Assembly: GCF_012927045.1 (NCBI RefSeq)
Contig: NZ_JABBFW010000001.1
Span: forward strand, 62,001 to 126,000
Origin: Azohydromonas caseinilytica
GTDB lineage: Bacteria > Pseudomonadota > Gammaproteobacteria > Burkholderiales > Burkholderiaceae_C
Direction: 5' to 3'
DNA length: 64,000 bases
The translations under genes and the position numbers were made by a program. This document shows, piece by piece, positions 48,470 through 58,776 of this stretch; within the stretch, counting starts at the first letter, position 1; each line of letters opens with the position of its first letter. Under the pieces are notes generated by a model that saw only the letters and a list, made by a program, of their open reading frames with translations, had not been told where the DNA came from and did no database searches.

Positions 48470-50883
48470 GCATGAAGAAAAAGCGCCCTTCTCCCGCGCC
48501 GCAACGGCGCTCCGCTTTTCCCCTGGCACGGCCGGTTTCATGCGCCGTGCTCACCGCGCTGCTGCTGCCGCCGCCGCTGTGGGCGCAGCAGGGCGCCGGC
48601 GGTGCCTCCGCGCCGGCCCCCGCGGTGCCTTCGGGCCCGGCCCTGAACTCGCGCACGCCGGTGACGCTGAACTTCGTCAATGCCGAGATCGAGGCCGTCA
48701 CGCGCGCCATCGCGGCGATGGTGGACCGCCAGATCCTGGTCGATCCGCGCGTGCGCGGCCAGATCACGCTCTACAGCGAGCAGCCCTTGACGGTGCGCCA
48801 GGCTTACCAGAACTACCTGGCGCAGCTGCGCGGCCTGGGCTTCACCGTGGTGGAAAGCGGCGGGCTGCTCAAGGTCGTGCCCGAGGCCGACGCCAAGCTG
48901 CAGGCCGGCACCGTGCAGGTGGGCCCGCCCGTGCAGCGCGGCGACCAGGTGCTCACGCAGATCTTCCGGCTCAACCATGAGAACCCGAACAACCTGGTGG
49001 CGGTGCTGCGCCCGCTCATCAGCCCCAACAACACCATCAACGCCAACCCGACCACCAACACCCTGGTGATCACGGACTACGCGGACAACCTGCAGCGCAT
49101 CGGCCGCATCATCGCGGCGCTGGACCAGCCGGCCAGCACCGACGTCGAGATCATCCCGCTGCGCCACGCCGTGGCCAGCGACGTCGTGACGCTGGTGCAG
49201 CGCCTGGCCGACGGCGGCGGCGCGGTGGGCGCCGTGCCGGGCGGGGCGCCGGGCGTGGGCGGCGCCGGCGGCACCTCGGTGCTGGCGGACCCGCGCAGCA
49301 ACTCGCTGCTGGTGCGCGCGGCCAGCCCGGCGCGGCTGGCGCAGATCCGCGCCACGGTGGAGAAGCTCGACCGGCCCATGGACGGCAGCAGCGAGGCGGG
49401 CAACATCCGCGTCGTCTACCTCAAGAACGCCGACGCGGTGCGGCTGGCCACGGTGCTGCGCGCGGCCTTCGCGGCCCAGGCCCAGCCGGCCACGGGGGCC
49501 GGCGCCGCAGGCGCGGTGGCCACGGGCGGCGCCGCGGCGCCGGCGGCGCAGCAGCCCATCGCCGCCCAGACCAGCTTCGGCGCCACGGGCAGTTCCAGCA
49601 GCACCAGCACGGGGCTCTCGGCCCAGGCCACCGCCCCGGTACAGGCCGTGGCGCAGCCCAGCACCGGCGGCTTCGTGCAGGCCGATCCGGCCACCAACTC
49701 GCTGATCATCACCGCGCCCGAGCCGATGTACCGGCAGTTGCGCGCCGTCATCGAGCAGCTCGATTCGCGCCGCGCCCAGGTCTACGTCGAATCGATGATC
49801 GTGCGCGTGGACGCCACCAAGGCGGCCCAGTTCGGCTTCCAGTGGCAGGGCATCCTGGGCAAGGAAGGCGACAAGAACTTCCTGTACTCGGGCACCAACT
49901 ACAACGCCAACAACATCTTCAACGTCATCCAGGGCGTGAACGCAGCGATCGGCAACGGGACCACCGGCAGCACCAGTGGCGGGTCGCTGCCCGGCGCCGG
50001 CCTCAACGTCGGCCTGGTGCGCCGGGTCAACGGCGTGGTGACGCTGGTGTCGCTGGCCAACTTCCTGCAGAACGAGGTCGGCGGCAACGTGCTCTCCACG
50101 CCCAACCTCGTGGCGCTGGACAACGAGGAGGCCAAGATCGTCGTGGGCCAGAACGTGCCCTTCGTCACCGGCACCTTCACCAACACCGGCACGGGCACCG
50201 GCGCCGTCAACCCGTTCCAGACCGTCGAGCGGCGTGACGTGGGCCTCACGCTGCGCATCCGCAGCCAGATCGGCGAGGCCGGCACGGTCCGCATGACCAT
50301 CTTCCAGGAGAACTCCGCCGTGGTGCCGGGCTCCACCACCAGCAACGGCCCCACCACCGACAAGAGCTCGATCGAGACCACCGTGGTGGTGGACGACGGG
50401 CAGGTCCTGGTGCTGGGCGGCCTGATGCGCGACGAGTACGCCGACGGCGAGGAGCGCGTCCCCGGCCTGGCCGACCTGCCGGTGGTGGGCAACCTCTTCA
50501 AGAGCCGCAACCGCCAGCGCGTCAAGAGCAACCTGCTGGTGTTCCTGCGCCCGGTGGTGCTGCGCACGCCGCGGGATGCCGAATCGCTGTCCCTGGACCG
50601 CTACGACGCCATCCGTGCCATGCAGGAGGGCGGCCAGCCCGCGCCCAGCGTGGTCACGCCGGTGAACGACGCGCCGGTGCTGCCGGTGCAGCCGCAGGTG
50701 CCGGGCCGGGGCTCGCCGCTGGTACCGGTGCGCCCGGTGGCTCCCGAGCGCAACACCCAGCCCTCGCCCGCCGTGCCGGGCGACACGCCTCCTTCGCCAC
50801 CCACCCTGCCGTCGGAGGGCCCGCCCGCGGCGCAGCCGCAGCCCGTGCCCGAGCCGCGCATCGAGACGCAGCCGGTGCGCTGA
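48466..50883 (+). CDS. gspD: GspD, type II secretion secretin
   Basis: An 805-residue outer-membrane secretin. A long basic signal region ends near residue 42 (PPPLWAQQG). N0-N3 domains follow: [38 protein letters not shown] and [16 protein letters not shown]. The secretin core has [52 protein letters not shown], and [21 protein letters not shown]3 has a low-complexity A/G/S/T insert of about 70 residues, and the last 75 residues are P-rich. No pilotin gene is seen. Confidence 0.95.
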   Translation: MSMKKKRPSPAPQRRSAFPLARPVSCAVLTALLLPPPLWAQQGAGGASAPAPAVPSGPALNSRTPVTLNFVNAEIEAVTRAIAAMVDRQILVDPRVRGQITLYSEQPLTVRQAYQNYLAQLRGLGFTVVESGGLLKVVPEADAKLQAGTVQVGPPVQRGDQVLTQIFRLNHENPNNLVAVLRPLISPNNTINANPTTNTLVITDYADNLQRIGRIIAALDQPASTDVEIIPLRHAVASDVVTLVQRLADGGGAVGAVPGGAPGVGGAGGTSVLADPRSNSLLVRAASPARLAQIRATVEKLDRPMDGSSEAGNIRVVYLKNADAVRLATVLRAAFAAQAQPATGAGAAGAVATGGAAAPAAQQPIAAQTSFGATGSSSSTSTGLSAQATAPVQAVAQPSTGGFVQADPATNSLIITAPEPMYRQLRAVIEQLDSRRAQVYVESMIVRVDATKAAQFGFQWQGILGKEGDKNFLYSGTNYNANNIFNVIQGVNAAIGNGTTGSTSGGSLPGAGLNVGLVRRVNGVVTLVSLANFLQNEVGGNVLSTPNLVALDNEEAKIVVGQNVPFVTGTFTNTGTGTGAVNPFQTVERRDVGLTLRIRSQIGEAGTVRMTIFQENSAVVPGSTTSNGPTTDKSSIETTVVVDDGQVLVLGGLMRDEYADGEERVPGLADLPVVGNLFKSRNRQRVKSNLLVFLRPVVLRTPRDAESLSLDRYDAIRAMQEGGQPAPSVVTPVNDAPVLPVQPQVPGRGSPLVPVRPVAPERNTQPSPAVPGDTPPSPPTLPSEGPPAAQPQPVPEPRIETQPVR

Positions 50884-50917
50884 CACTACAACCCTCTTCG
50901 CAGTACCGAGGTCCGCC

Positions 50918-52339
50918 ATGGGTCGCTATCCCCTGCCCTACGCCTTTGCCAAGTCCAACGCGCTGCTGCTCGAAAGCGACGGCGGCGGCCAGTTCACGCT
51001 GTGGAGCGGCGACACCACGCCGGCCGCGGCGGTGTCGGAGGTGCTGCGCCTGTACGAGGTGAGCAACTTCGAGCGCGAGGCGACGGGGACGCTGTCGCAG
51101 CGCATCGCCGCGGCCTATGCCGGCGGCGAGTCCAGCGCCGCGGCGGTGGTGGGCGAGGTGGAGAGCGCGGTGGACCTCAGCCGCATGATGCAGGACCTCC
51201 CCGCCGTGGAAGACCTGCTGGAGGCCGCCAACGACGCGCCCATCATCCGCATGCTCAATGCGCTGCTGACGCAGGCGGCCAAGGACGGCGCCAGCGACAT
51301 CCACATCGAGCCCTACGAGCGCAGCTCCTCGGTGCGTTTCCGCGTGGACGGCACGCTGCGCGAGGTGGTGCAGCCGAATCGCGCGCTGCACGCGGCGCTG
51401 ATCTCGCGCCTGAAGATCATGGCCGAGCTCGACATCGCCGAGAAACGGCTGCCGCAGGACGGGCGCATCTCGCTGCGCATCGGCGGGCGCGCCATCGACG
51501 TGCGCGTCTCCACGCTGCCCAGCGCCCATGGCGAGCGCGCGGTGCTGCGCCTGCTGGACAAGGGCGAGTCCAAGTTCTCGCTGGAAGGCCTGGGCATGAG
51601 CGGCGACGTGCTGTCCACCTTCGACCGCCTGGTGCACCAGCCGCACGGCATCGTGCTCGTCACCGGCCCCACCGGCTCGGGCAAGACCACCACGCTCTAC
51701 GCCTCGCTGGGGCGGCTGGACACGGCCACCACCAACATCCTCACGGTGGAGGACCCGGTGGAATACGAGCTGCCGGGCATCGGCCAGACGCAGGTCAACG
51801 CCCGCATCGAGCTGACCTTCGCCAAGGCGCTGCGCGCCATCCTGCGCCAGGACCCGGACGTGATCATGATCGGCGAGATCCGCGACTACGAGACGGCGCA
51901 GATCGCGATCCAGGCCTCGCTCACCGGCCACCTGGTGCTGGCCACGCTGCACACCAACGACGCGCCCAGCGCCGTGACGCGCCTGACCGACATGGGCGTG
52001 GAGCCCTTCCTGCTCTCCTCCAGCCTGCTGGGCGTGCTGGCGCAGCGCCTGGTGCGCAAGCTGTGCCCGGACTGCAAGCGCCAGGACGACCTGGGCCGCT
52101 GGCACCCGGTGGGCTGCCCGGAATGCGGCCACAGCGGCTACCGCGGCCGCACCGGCGTGTACGAGCTGATGGTGGCCGACGAGCAGGTGCGCAGCCTCAT
52201 TCACGGCCGCGCCCCGGAGGCGCAGATGCGCGCCGCGGCCGAGGCCGCGGGGCTGCGCTCCATGCGCGAGGACGGCGACCGCCTGGTGACCGAGGGCATC
52301 ACCTCGCCCGAGGAAGTGCTGCGCGTGACGCGGGAGTAA
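50918..52339 (+). CDS. gspE: GspE, type II secretion ATPase
   Basis: A 473-residue hexameric ATPase that drives pseudopilus assembly. Landmarks are [21 protein letters not shown], Walker [16 protein letters not shown] near residue 248, Asp box [20 protein letters not shown], Walker [18 protein letters not shown] and His box [13 protein letters not shown]. The zinc module CPDCKR...[14 protein letters not shown] is present near 386-412. The N-terminal GspL-binding domain is short. Confidence 0.96.
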   Translation: MGRYPLPYAFAKSNALLLESDGGGQFTLWSGDTTPAAAVSEVLRLYEVSNFEREATGTLSQRIAAAYAGGESSAAAVVGEVESAVDLSRMMQDLPAVEDLLEAANDAPIIRMLNALLTQAAKDGASDIHIEPYERSSSVRFRVDGTLREVVQPNRALHAALISRLKIMAELDIAEKRLPQDGRISLRIGGRAIDVRVSTLPSAHGERAVLRLLDKGESKFSLEGLGMSGDVLSTFDRLVHQPHGIVLVTGPTGSGKTTTLYASLGRLDTATTNILTVEDPVEYELPGIGQTQVNARIELTFAKALRAILRQDPDVIMIGEIRDYETAQIAIQASLTGHLVLATLHTNDAPSAVTRLTDMGVEPFLLSSSLLGVLAQRLVRKLCPDCKRQDDLGRWHPVGCPECGHSGYRGRTGVYELMVADEQVRSLIHGRAPEAQMRAAAEAAGLRSMREDGDRLVTEGITSPEEVLRVTRE

Positions 52340-52360
52340 GGAACAAGGGAGTAAGGACGC

Positions 52361-53584
52361 ATGCCCGCCTACCGCTTCGAGGCCCTGGACGCCAACGGCA
52401 AGACCAGCACCGGACTGCTGGATGCCGACAACGCGCGCGCGGCGCGGGCCCAGTTGCGCGCCCAGGCGCTGGTGCCGCTGCAGGTGCAGCCCGTGGCCGG
52501 CGGCGCCGGCGGCGGGGCCCCCGCGGGCATGGCGCGCTGGCGCGGGCGGGTGTTCGGCAGCACGGCGCTGACGGTATGGACGCGCCAGCTCGCCGGGCTG
52601 GTGTCCTCGGGGCTGCCGCTGGAGCGCGCACTCACGGCGCTGGCCGACGAGGCCGAGGACCCGCGCCAGCGCGAGCTGGTGGCGCACCTGCGCAGCGAGG
52701 TCAATGCCGGCGCCGCCTTCGCGCGTGCCCTGGGCAGCGCGCCGCGCGAGTTCGACGATGTCTACCGCGCCGTGGTGGCCGCCGGTGAGCAAAGCGGTGC
52801 ACTGGGCACCGTGCTGGAGCGGCTGGCCGACGACCTGGAGGAGCGCCAGGCGCTGCGCGCGCGGCTCCTGGGCGCGACGCTGTACCCGGCCATCGTGTCG
52901 CTGATCGCGGTGGTGATCGTGGTGTTCCTCGTCACCTACGTGGTGCCGCAGGTGGCCTCGGTCTTCACCAGCTCCAAGCGCGCGCTGCCGGCGCTCACGG
53001 TGGCCATGCTGGCCATCAGCGATTTCACGCGCCACTGGGGCTGGCTGGTGCTGGCGCTGCTGGTGGCCGGCGGCGGCGGCCTGATGCTGGCGCTGCGCAA
53101 CCCGGGGTTCCGGGAACGCTTCGACGCCGGCTGGCTGCGCCTGCCGCTGCTGGGGCGGCTCGCGCGCGGCTACAACGCGGCGCGCTTCGCCGGCACGCTG
53201 GCGATGCTGGCCGGCGCGGGCGTGCCCATCCTCAAGGCGCTGCAGGCGGCGGCCGAGACGCTGTCCAACCAGGCCATGCGCGCCGACGCGCTAGACGCGC
53301 TGGTGCAGGTGCGCGAGGGCGCCCCGCTGGCGCTGGCGCTGGCGGCCAAGAAGCGCTTTCCGGGCCTGCTGCCGATGTTCGCGCGCCTGGGCGAGCAGAC
53401 CGGCGAGCTGCCGCAGATGCTCAGCCGCGCCGCCGCGCAGCTCGGCGCGGAGGTGCAGCGCCGCGCGCTGGCGCTGGCCACCATCCTGGAGCCGCTGCTG
53501 ATCGTGGGCATGGGCGGCGTCGTCATGCTCATCGTGCTGGCGGTGCTGCTGCCCATCATCCAGCTCAACACCTGGGTGAAGTGA
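52361..53584 (+). CDS. gspF: GspF, type II secretion inner-membrane platform protein
   Basis: A 407-residue polytopic protein with two GspF domains, at about 70-195 (VWTRQLAGLVSSGLPLERAL) and 275-397 (FAGTLAMLAGAGVPILKALQ), and three TM helices. The N-terminus AYRFEALDANGKTSTGLLDA is typical. It is the last gene of the gsp operon; a prepilin peptidase (gspO/pilD) is not in the window. Confidence 0.95.
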   Translation: MPAYRFEALDANGKTSTGLLDADNARAARAQLRAQALVPLQVQPVAGGAGGGAPAGMARWRGRVFGSTALTVWTRQLAGLVSSGLPLERALTALADEAEDPRQRELVAHLRSEVNAGAAFARALGSAPREFDDVYRAVVAAGEQSGALGTVLERLADDLEERQALRARLLGATLYPAIVSLIAVVIVVFLVTYVVPQVASVFTSSKRALPALTVAMLAISDFTRHWGWLVLALLVAGGGGLMLALRNPGFRERFDAGWLRLPLLGRLARGYNAARFAGTLAMLAGAGVPILKALQAAAETLSNQAMRADALDALVQVREGAPLALALAAKKRFPGLLPMFARLGEQTGELPQMLSRAAAQLGAEVQRRALALATILEPLLIVGMGGVVMLIVLAVLLPIIQLNTWVK

Positions 53585-53769
53585 GGCCCGGCCGCAGCGC
53601 GGAATGGGTCATTGGTCACACCGCTGGCGCCCAGACGCGCACGCGGCTCACACAGCGGGCCTGCCTCTTGCTTAAATCGGGTTGAAACAAGGCGTCGCGG
53701 CACGATCCTTTCGCGCTGGATGGTGGCAGGTGTGGACCGCGCGCCCGGCAAGCGCAAGGAGGTGTGTTC

Positions 53770-54774
53770 ATGGCTTCCCCGTCGACCGATCTCGTTCCCT
53801 CGCCCGCGCCCGGTGGCATTCCCATTGCCAGCCTGCGCAGCCTCTACCGCGTCGAAGAGGTGGAGCGCCGGCTGACCAAGCTGCCCCCGCGCGAGCACGA
53901 GCAGCTGCGCAGCACCTACGAGCGCATGCTCGAAAAAGGGCCGGAGCGCTTCCAGGTGAAGCCCTCGGGGCTGCCGGCCATGCAGCATCTCTACGACGAG
54001 CTGCCCAACTTCCGCGAGGTGCTCGACGACGTGCGGCGCCAGCTGGCGCTGTGCCACGACAGCCGCGACGCGCTGGAGATCACGCCCATGCTGCTGCTGG
54101 GCCCGCCGGGTATCGGCAAGACGCACTTCGCGCGCGCGGTGTCGCAGCTGCTGGCCACGGGGCTGGGCTTCATCTCGATGAGCTCCCTCACCGCAGGCTG
54201 GGTCCTGAGCGGCGCGTCGAGCCAGTGGAAAGGCGCGCGCCCCGGCAAGGTGTTCGAGACGCTGGTGGACGGCGCCTACGCCAACCCGGTGATGGTGGTG
54301 GACGAGATCGACAAGGCGCGCGCTGAAGCAGCCTACGACCCGCTGGGCGCGCTCTACGCCCTGCTGGAGCACGACACCGCGCACAGCTTCACCGACGAGT
54401 TCGCCGAGGTGCCCATCGACGCCAGCCAGGTGATCTGGATCGCCACGGCCAACGACGAGCGCTGCATCCCCGAGCCGATCCTCAACCGCATGAACGTGTA
54501 CGAGGTGCAGTCGCCCGACCACGAGGCCGCGCGCAGCATCGCGCTGCGCCTGTACACCGGCATCCGCGCCGCGCACGACTGGGGCCGGCACTTCGACCCG
54601 GAGCCGCTGGAGGAGGTGCTGGAGCGGCTGGCCGGCCTGGCCCCGCGCGAGATGCGCCGCACCTGGATGACGGCCTTCGGCAACGCGCGCCTGGCCGGGC
54701 GCGAGCGCATCGAGCCGGCGGACCTGCCCGGCGCGGCGCCCAAGCGCGCGCCCATCGGCTTCGTGGCGCAGTAG
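53770..54774 (+). CDS. AAA+ family ATPase (Lon/FtsH-like ATPase domain)
   Basis: A 334-residue single-domain AAA+ protein. An N-terminal helical region (YRVEEVERRLTKLPPREHEQ) precedes Walker A GPPGIGKTHFAR near residue 115, Walker B VMVVDEIDKA near 176, sensor 1 WIATANDE near 226 and an arginine finger in EPILNRMNVYEV. The C-terminal lid contains LAPREMRRTWMTAFGNARLA. No protease, nuclease or TM domain is attached. Start ATG 53770 has a perfect AAGGAGG (53756-53762) upstream. Its role is unknown to me; position after gspF may be incidental, since 185 bases separate them. Confidence 0.85.
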   Translation: MASPSTDLVPSPAPGGIPIASLRSLYRVEEVERRLTKLPPREHEQLRSTYERMLEKGPERFQVKPSGLPAMQHLYDELPNFREVLDDVRRQLALCHDSRDALEITPMLLLGPPGIGKTHFARAVSQLLATGLGFISMSSLTAGWVLSGASSQWKGARPGKVFETLVDGAYANPVMVVDEIDKARAEAAYDPLGALYALLEHDTAHSFTDEFAEVPIDASQVIWIATANDERCIPEPILNRMNVYEVQSPDHEAARSIALRLYTGIRAAHDWGRHFDPEPLEEVLERLAGLAPREMRRTWMTAFGNARLAGRERIEPADLPGAAPKRAPIGFVAQ

Positions 54775-54809
54775 CCGCCGGCGCGTCCGCCGCCGCCCGC
54801 GCGCCGCGC

Positions 54810-55892
54810 TCAGGCGGCGGGCGGTGGCGGCGCGGCAGCGTCCGGCGCCTGCCGGGCCCAGGCGTCCAGCAGCGTGTAGGCCACCGCCAGCACCACCGGG
54901 CCGATGAAGATGCCCACCAGCCCGAAGGCCAGCAGCCCGCCCACCACGCCGGTGAAGATCAGCAGCAGCGGCAGGTCCGCGCCCATGCGGATGAGCACCG
55001 GGCGCACCACGTTGTCCATGGTCGTGGCCACCAGCGACCACACCAGCAGGAACACGCCCCAGCCGGTGGCGCCGTTCCAGAACACCCAGACGGTGGCCGG
55101 CAGCAGCACCGGCAGCGCGCCGAGCTGCGCGATGCACAGCATGAACATCAGCAGCGTCAGCAGCCCGGCCAGGGGCACGCCGGCCAGGCCCAGGCCGATG
55201 CCGGCGAACAGCGCCTGCAACAGTGCCGTCAGCCCCACGCCCAGCGCCACGCCGCGGATGGCCTGGCCGGCCAGGTCCACCACCGACTCGCCCTGCGCGC
55301 CGCCCAGGCGCCGGGCGAACCGCCGCAGCGCCGCGGCCCAGCGCTCGCCGGTGGCGTACATCACCGCCGCCAGCACCGTGGTCACCAGGAACTGCAGCAA
55401 CAAGCGGCCCACGCTGCCCACTTCCAGCAGCAGCCAGCGCGTGACGTTGCCGGCATAGGGCGTGAGCATGGCCAGCAGGCCGCCCGCGCCCAGCGACAGC
55501 GCCTGCTCCCAGGCCCGCACCAGGTGCGGACCGACGAACGGCAGCCCGGCCAGCCAAGCCGGTGGCGTGGGCGGCGGGCGCCAGGCGGTGAGTGCGCGCA
55601 GCGCCTCGCCGATCTGGTCGATGTGGGCCACCAGCGCACCCACCGCCAGCGTCAGCGGCAGTACCAGCAGCAGCACCAGCAGCAGCGTCATCACCGTCAC
55701 CGCCAGCCAGCGCCGCCCCCACAGCCGCCGCTGCAGGCGCAGCAGCAGCGGCCAGGTGGACACGACCAGCATCGCCGCCCAGATCCCCGGGCCGATGAAG
55801 GGCTGCAGTATCCACAGCGAGCCCACGATCAGCAGTGCGATGAACAGCACGCCGAGCGTGGTACGGGGCAGGTCGGGCGAGGACAGTGGCAT
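54810..55892 (-). CDS. AI-2E family (YdiK/PerM-like) membrane transporter
   Basis: A 360-residue polytopic protein with 7-8 TM helices (for example LGVLFIALLIVGSLWILQPF, VTVMTLLLVLLLVLPLTLAV). PFIGPGIWAAMLV near the N-terminus and the C-terminal core (VVRPVLIRMGADLPLLLIFTG with GLVGIFIGPVVLAVAYTL) are diagnostic of the AI-2E exporter superfamily. Members export autoinducer-2 or act as ion antiporters; the substrate here is unknown. ATG 55892 gives MPLSSPDLPRTT; ATG 55925 is an alternative. Confidence 0.88.
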   Translation of the reverse strand: MPLSSPDLPRTTLGVLFIALLIVGSLWILQPFIGPGIWAAMLVVSTWPLLLRLQRRLWGRRWLAVTVMTLLLVLLLVLPLTLAVGALVAHIDQIGEALRALTAWRPPPTPPAWLAGLPFVGPHLVRAWEQALSLGAGGLLAMLTPYAGNVTRWLLLEVGSVGRLLLQFLVTTVLAAVMYATGERWAAALRRFARRLGGAQGESVVDLAGQAIRGVALGVGLTALLQALFAGIGLGLAGVPLAGLLTLLMFMLCIAQLGALPVLLPATVWVFWNGATGWGVFLLVWSLVATTMDNVVRPVLIRMGADLPLLLIFTGVVGGLLAFGLVGIFIGPVVLAVAYTLLDAWARQAPDAAAPPPPAA

Positions 55893-55930
55893 CTCGGGAG
55901 CGCGGCAGGTGGCAGGCGCTGGCATGCTAC

Positions 55931-55955
55931 CCAGCCCAGCCCAGCCCAGCCCAGC
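55931..55955. repeat. Pentanucleotide tandem repeat (CCAGC)x5
   Basis: Five perfect CCAGC units between the Crp/Fnr stop and the AI-2E gene start, both on the minus strand. Slippage would change the spacing before the AI-2E gene, not a reading frame. Confidence 0.85.
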
Positions 55956-55979
55956 CGGCCGGCCCGGACGCGGCCGAAC

Positions 55980-56708
55980 TCAGGCCACCGGCCCGTAGCT
56001 GCGCAGCTTCTCCAGCGCCAGCACGCGCACGCCGCCGTACTCGATGCGGATCACGCCCGCGGCCTGCATGCTGCGCAGCGCGCGATTGACGCGCTGGCGC
56101 GACAGGCCCACCAGGTAGGCCAGCTCCTGCTGCGTGATGCGCAGCAGCTCGCCCACGCCGGGATAGAGCACCGGGTGGAACAGCGCGGCCAGGCTGCGCG
56201 CCACGCGCGCGTCGGGCTGCGACAGGCGGTCGATGTCGCGCGCGGCGATGAACTGGCCCAGCCGCTCGTTGAGCTGCTGCATCAGGAAGCGGTTGAAGGC
56301 GATGCTGCTCTCCAGCAGCTGGTCGAAGCAGTCCAGCGGCAGCCCGGCGATGACGCTGCGCCGCAGCGCCTGCACGTTGAAGCGGTAGCCCTCGCGCTTG
56401 AGCGCCGTGCCCTCGCCGAACCAGCCGCCGGGGGGCACGCCCATGTAGGTCACGGTCGAGCCCTGCGCGCTGTCGTTGCCCACCTTGAGCAGCCCGTCGA
56501 TGACACCGAACCAGTAGACCGGGGGCCGCCCCACGCGGCACAGCAGCTCGCCGGGCTCGACCTCCACCACGCGCAGCGATGCCAGCGCCCGCTCGCGCGC
56601 CGCCGGCTCCAGCCGCTCCAGCCAGGGAATGCGTTGCAGCTCCTGCGGGCTCGGTGCGCGCGAGCGCGACAGCAACGGCGCGGAAGGCGTCAGATCGCGG
56701 AGGACCAT
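55980..56708 (-). CDS. Crp/Fnr-family transcriptional regulator
   Basis: A 242-residue regulator. The cyclic-nucleotide-like beta barrel spans about 30-150 (VEVEPGELLCRVGRPPVYWFGVIDGLLKV in two parts, GGWFGEGTALKREGYRFNV). The winged helix-turn-helix is at 180-240, with recognition segment ITQQELAYLVGLSRQRVNRAL and AGVIRIEYGGVRV. No Fnr-type N-terminal cysteine cluster is present. It diverges from the ligase/Liv operon and an 18-bp palindrome lies 33 bases upstream of its start, so it probably controls that operon and itself. Confidence 0.9.
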   Translation of the reverse strand: MVLRDLTPSAPLLSRSRAPSPQELQRIPWLERLEPAARERALASLRVVEVEPGELLCRVGRPPVYWFGVIDGLLKVGNDSAQGSTVTYMGVPPGGWFGEGTALKREGYRFNVQALRRSVIAGLPLDCFDQLLESSIAFNRFLMQQLNERLGQFIAARDIDRLSQPDARVARSLAALFHPVLYPGVGELLRITQQELAYLVGLSRQRVNRALRSMQAAGVIRIEYGGVRVLALEKLRSYGPVA

Positions 56709-56740
56709 GAGGGAAACCCCTTTGGGGATAGACCCGGAGA

Positions 56741-56758
56741 TTGTCGCCGTCGCGACAA
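56741..56758. promoter_or_regulatory. 18-bp palindrome, candidate operator of the Crp/Fnr regulator
   Basis: TTGTCGC-CGTC-GCGACAA has perfect 7-bp arms. It lies between the divergent regulator (start 56708) and ligase (start 56836). Dyad symmetry of this type suits a dimeric Crp/Fnr protein, though spacing differs from the TTGAT-N4-ATCAA of Fnr. Confidence 0.55.
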
Positions 56759-56835
56759 CCTGGCGTCAAAGCAGCGCCCAGAATTCGTGCACTTCGCAAC
56801 CAGAGGGGTTGCCAAGCTGCCGTCAGGAGACGCCG

Positions 56836-58776
56836 TTGACGACCTTTCCACACCTGCTGCTCGAACATGCCGCCCAGCGTCCGCAGGCCGCCGCGCTGCG
56901 TGAAAAAGACCTGGGGATCTGGCAGACCTTGAACTGGGCCGATCTCGCGCAATTGGTGCGCGCCCTCGCCCATGGCCTGGCCGCCGCCGGCCTGCAGCGC
57001 GGCGAGCATGTGGCCGTGGTGGGCGAGAACCGGCCGCGCCTGTACGCCACGATGCTGGCGGTGCAGTCGCTGGGCGCGGTGCCCGTGCCGCTGTACCAGG
57101 ACGCGGTGGCCGCCGAGTGCGTGTTCCCGCTGCGCAATGCCGAGGTGCGCTTCGTCGTGGCCGAGGACCAGGAGCAGATCGACAAGTTCCTGGAGATCCG
57201 GCCACAGTGCCCGCTGCTGCAGCGGCTCTGGTACGACGACCCGCGCGGGCTGCGCAATTACCGCGAGCCGGGCCTGGCCTCGCTGGACGCGCTCATCGAG
57301 CAGGGCCGCGCGCACGCGCAGCTGCACCCGAGCTTCTTCGAAAGCGCGGTGGCGCAGCTCCAGGGCAGCGACGTGGCGGCGATGTTCTACACCTCGGGCA
57401 CCACCGGCACGCCCAAGGGCGTGGTGCACACCCATGCCTCGCTGCTGGACCGCGCGCAGGCCGGCGCCCGCTTCGACAAGCTCACGGACGGCGAGGAGGT
57501 GCTGGCCTACCTGCCCCCGGCGTGGATCGGCCAGAACATCTTCAGCTACGCCCAGTGGCTGGCCTGCGGGTACGTGGTCAACTGCCCGGAGTCGGCCGCC
57601 ACGGTGTCCATCGACCTCAAGGAGATCGGCCCCACCTACTACTTCGCGCCGCCGCGGGTGTTCGAGGGCCTGCTCACCAGCGTCATGGTGCGCATGGAGG
57701 ACGCGGGCAAGCTCAAGCGCTGGATGTTCGAGCGCTGCATGGCGCTGGCGCGCCGCGTCGGCCCGGCGCGCATGGACGGCAAGCCGCTGTCGCTGCTGGA
57801 CCGGCTGGCGTGGAAGCTGGGCGACCTGTGCGTGTACGGGCCGCTGCGCAACCAGCTGGGCATGTCGCGGGTGCGCGTGGCCTACACCGCGGGCGAGGCC
57901 ATCGGGCCGGACCTGTTCAGCTTCTACCGCGCCATCGGCATCAACCTCAAGCAGCTCTACGGCTCCACCGAGACGGCGGTGTTCGTGTGCCTGCAGCCCG
58001 ACCACGAGGCCAAGTCCGACACGGTGGGCGTGCCCATCGAGGGCGTGCAGCTCAAGATCGCCTCGGACGGCGAGGTGCTGGTGAAGTCGCCGGGACTGCT
58101 GCAAGGTTACTTCCGCAACCCGCAGGCCACGGCCGAGGCGCTGCAGGACGGCTGGTTCCGCACCGGCGACGCCGGCTTCCTGGACGCCGGCGGCCACCTC
58201 AAGATCATCGACCGCGCCAAGGACGTGGGGCGCCTCAAGGGCGGCGACTTCGACGGCGCCCTGTTCGCGCCCAAGTACGTGGAGAACAAGCTCAAGTTCT
58301 TCCCGTTCGTGAAGGAGGCGGTGGCCTTCGGCGACGGGCGCCAGCAGGTGTGCGCCTTCGTCAACATCGACATGGACGCCGTGGGCCACTGGGCCGAGCG
58401 GCGCAACGTGCCCTACACCGGCTACACCGACCTCGCCGCCAAGCCGCAGGTGCTGGAGCTCATTGGCAGCTGCGTGGAGCAGGTCAATGCCGACCTCGCG
58501 CGCGACGAGCAGCTCGCGGGCTGCCAGGTGCACCGCTTCCTGGTGCTGCACAAGGAGCTCGATGCCGACGACGGCGAGCTCACCCGCACGCGCAAGGTGC
58601 GCCGCGGCTTCATCGCCGAGCGCTACGCGCCGCTGGTGGATGCGCTCTACGAGGGGCGCGAGAGCCAGTACATCGAAACCCCGGTCAAGTTCGAGGACGG
58701 GCGCAGCGGCGTGGTCAGCGCCACGCTGCGCATCGCCGACGCCAAGACCTACCCCGTCGTGCGGAGGGCCGCTTGA
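56836..58776 (+). CDS. AMP-dependent acyl-CoA ligase
   Basis: A 646-residue adenylate-forming ligase. Motif A3 is MFYTSGTTGTPKGVVHTH near residue 192, A5 YGSTETAVF, A7 GWFRTGDAGFLD, A8 IDRAKDVGRLKGGDF, and the C-terminal TRKVRRGF in the usual lysine position. It resembles long-chain acyl- or aryl-CoA ligases of aromatic and acyl catabolism. The start is TTG 56836, six bases after AGGAGA (56825-56830); no ATG or GTG with a binding site exists nearby. It overlaps the next ATP-binding gene (TGATG). Probably activates the compound imported by the transporter; the compound is unknown. Confidence 0.88.
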   Translation: MTTFPHLLLEHAAQRPQAAALREKDLGIWQTLNWADLAQLVRALAHGLAAAGLQRGEHVAVVGENRPRLYATMLAVQSLGAVPVPLYQDAVAAECVFPLRNAEVRFVVAEDQEQIDKFLEIRPQCPLLQRLWYDDPRGLRNYREPGLASLDALIEQGRAHAQLHPSFFESAVAQLQGSDVAAMFYTSGTTGTPKGVVHTHASLLDRAQAGARFDKLTDGEEVLAYLPPAWIGQNIFSYAQWLACGYVVNCPESAATVSIDLKEIGPTYYFAPPRVFEGLLTSVMVRMEDAGKLKRWMFERCMALARRVGPARMDGKPLSLLDRLAWKLGDLCVYGPLRNQLGMSRVRVAYTAGEAIGPDLFSFYRAIGINLKQLYGSTETAVFVCLQPDHEAKSDTVGVPIEGVQLKIASDGEVLVKSPGLLQGYFRNPQATAEALQDGWFRTGDAGFLDAGGHLKIIDRAKDVGRLKGGDFDGALFAPKYVENKLKFFPFVKEAVAFGDGRQQVCAFVNIDMDAVGHWAERRNVPYTGYTDLAAKPQVLELIGSCVEQVNADLARDEQLAGCQVHRFLVLHKELDADDGELTRTRKVRRGFIAERYAPLVDALYEGRESQYIETPVKFEDGRSGVVSATLRIADAKTYPVVRRAA

